Positions 32,864 to 33,440 of a DNA stretch of 33,440 nt are shown in pieces. The stretch is from Pseudomonadota bacterium. Lineage in GTDB: Bacteria; Pseudomonadota; Alphaproteobacteria; Rhodospirillales; Magnetospirillaceae. How positions within the stretch are numbered: position 1 is the stretch's first letter; each line of letters opens with the position of its first letter. A program made the translations under genes and the position numbers. Where the stretch lies: positions 1 through 33,440 of the forward strand of contig JAKAFA010000005.1 in NCBI GenBank assembly GCA_021818185.1, given 5' to 3'. Under the pieces are notes generated by a model. It searched no databases, was not told where the DNA came from, and saw nothing but the letters and a program-made list of their open reading frames with translations.

Positions 32864-33440
32864 CTAGATCTGTTCTTCGCCCTCGTGGCAGAAGGCGGCC
32901 AAGCGGTGCGGATCGGCGATGGTGACCAGGGTGCCGCGGATTTCCACCCCTTCGGCCCGCAGGACGGTAAAGGCGCGCGACAGGGTCTCGCTGCGGATGC
33001 CGATGCGCGCGGCGATGACGCCCTTGGAATGGGCCAGGCGGACGATGGCGGGGCCGTCGCGGCGCGGAAGCTGGCCGATCAGATAGAGCGCCAGCCGTTG
33101 CGCCGCCGATTTCAGCTTCAGATCCTTGATCTCGCGCACCAGCATCCGGTAATGGGAGGCCAGGGACGTCACCATCGACATCGCCAGATCGGGATTGCCG
33201 CGGATGTCGCGCCGCAGTTTCTCGCCCGGCAGGGCGAGGATCCGGCTGTTCTGCAAGGCGTGCGCCGCCATCAGGTAGGGGCGGTCGGTGAGAACGGCGG
33301 CGGCGATAAAGACTTCCCCCGGCTTGAGGATTTCCACCACCGTCTCCTCGCCGTCGCTGACCGCTCCCACCAGCCCCACCTGGCCTTCCAGCACGATATG
33401 CAGGAAGCGGGGGGATTGCCCCTGGTGAAAGATCACCTCG
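32864..33440 (-). CDS. Crp/Fnr-family transcription regulator, 5' end outside window
   Basis: This is the C-terminal 191 codons or so of a CRP/FNR-type regulator. The visible N-terminal part is the cyclic-nucleotide-binding-like beta barrel (EVIFHQGQSPRFLHIVLEGQV, then LKPGEVFIAAAVL), followed by a dimerisation helix and a winged HTH whose recognition helix has the ETLSR motif common in Crp/Fnr/Dnr proteins. Only one cysteine (near the C-terminus, AFCHEG) is visible, and the Fnr-type N-terminal cysteine cluster region is outside the window, so oxygen sensing cannot be judged. The track start (GTG at 33436) is probably internal since the frame is open to the edge. It may control the AhpD-like gene downstream. 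Confidence 0.85.
   Translation of the reverse strand, partial: EVIFHQGQSPRFLHIVLEGQVGLVGAVSDGEETVVEILKPGEVFIAAAVLTDRPYLMAAHALQNSRILALPGEKLRRDIRGNPDLAMSMVTSLASHYRMLVREIKDLKLKSAAQRLALYLIGQLPRRDGPAIVRLAHSKGVIAARIGIRSETLSRAFTVLRAEGVEIRGTLVTIADPHRLAAFCHEGEEQI

Overview
The window is very GC-rich, gene-dense DNA with short intergenic gaps, many 4-nt ATGA/GTGA stop-start overlaps and clear Shine-Dalgarno sequences. It looks like a chromosomal segment of a metabolically versatile proteobacterium. An alphaproteobacterium of the Rhodospirillales type is my best guess, from gene content, style and a REP-like palindrome. This is inference, and a betaproteobacterium cannot be excluded from the sequence alone. 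I saw no tRNA, rRNA, CRISPR array, transposase or phage gene.

Region 1 (1-14965, minus strand) is a complete 13-gene nuo operon, nuoA-B-CD-E-F-G-H-I-J-K-L-M-N, for proton-pumping NADH:quinone oxidoreductase (complex I). It is of the Escherichia coli type: NuoC and NuoD are fused, and NuoG is long (897 aa) and keeps the four cysteines of the extra N7 cluster. A DUF2459-type lipoprotein gene, missed by the ORF track because it runs off the window edge, starts 4 nt after nuoN.

Region 2 (15052-19587, minus) is a five-gene branched-chain-amino-acid-type ABC importer (livK-H-M-G-F order).

Region 3 (19954-28054) is a CoA-dependent acid catabolism cluster. An aryl/2-aminobenzoate-type CoA ligase is divergent from a TetR regulator and an HSL-type esterase. 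These are followed by an operon of enoyl-CoA hydratase, BadH-like SDR, a crotonase homologue lacking both catalytic glutamates, acyl-CoA dehydrogenase and a second SDR. Region 4 (28121-29479) is a cobalamin riboswitch driving a NiCoT cobalt/nickel permease. Region 5 (29494-31808, minus) is a two-gene operon of enoyl-CoA hydratase and PaaH-like 3-hydroxyacyl-CoA dehydrogenase. Region 6 (31930-33440, minus) is an AhpD-like CxxC protein and a partial Crp/Fnr regulator.

The most interesting result is a shared operator. Five copies of the inverted repeat TGAATGA-N4-TCATTCA (three perfect, two with one mismatch) lie in front of the importer, the ligase, tetR, the hydratase operon and the hydratase/dehydrogenase operon. 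Each sits 8-13 nt downstream of a TTGAC(G/C/A) -35 box. This ties about 14 genes on both strands into one TetR (FadR-like) regulon: import an acid, make its CoA thioester, then oxidise it. The ring-attacking enzyme and a thiolase are not in the window, and the non-canonical crotonase is a candidate for an unusual step.
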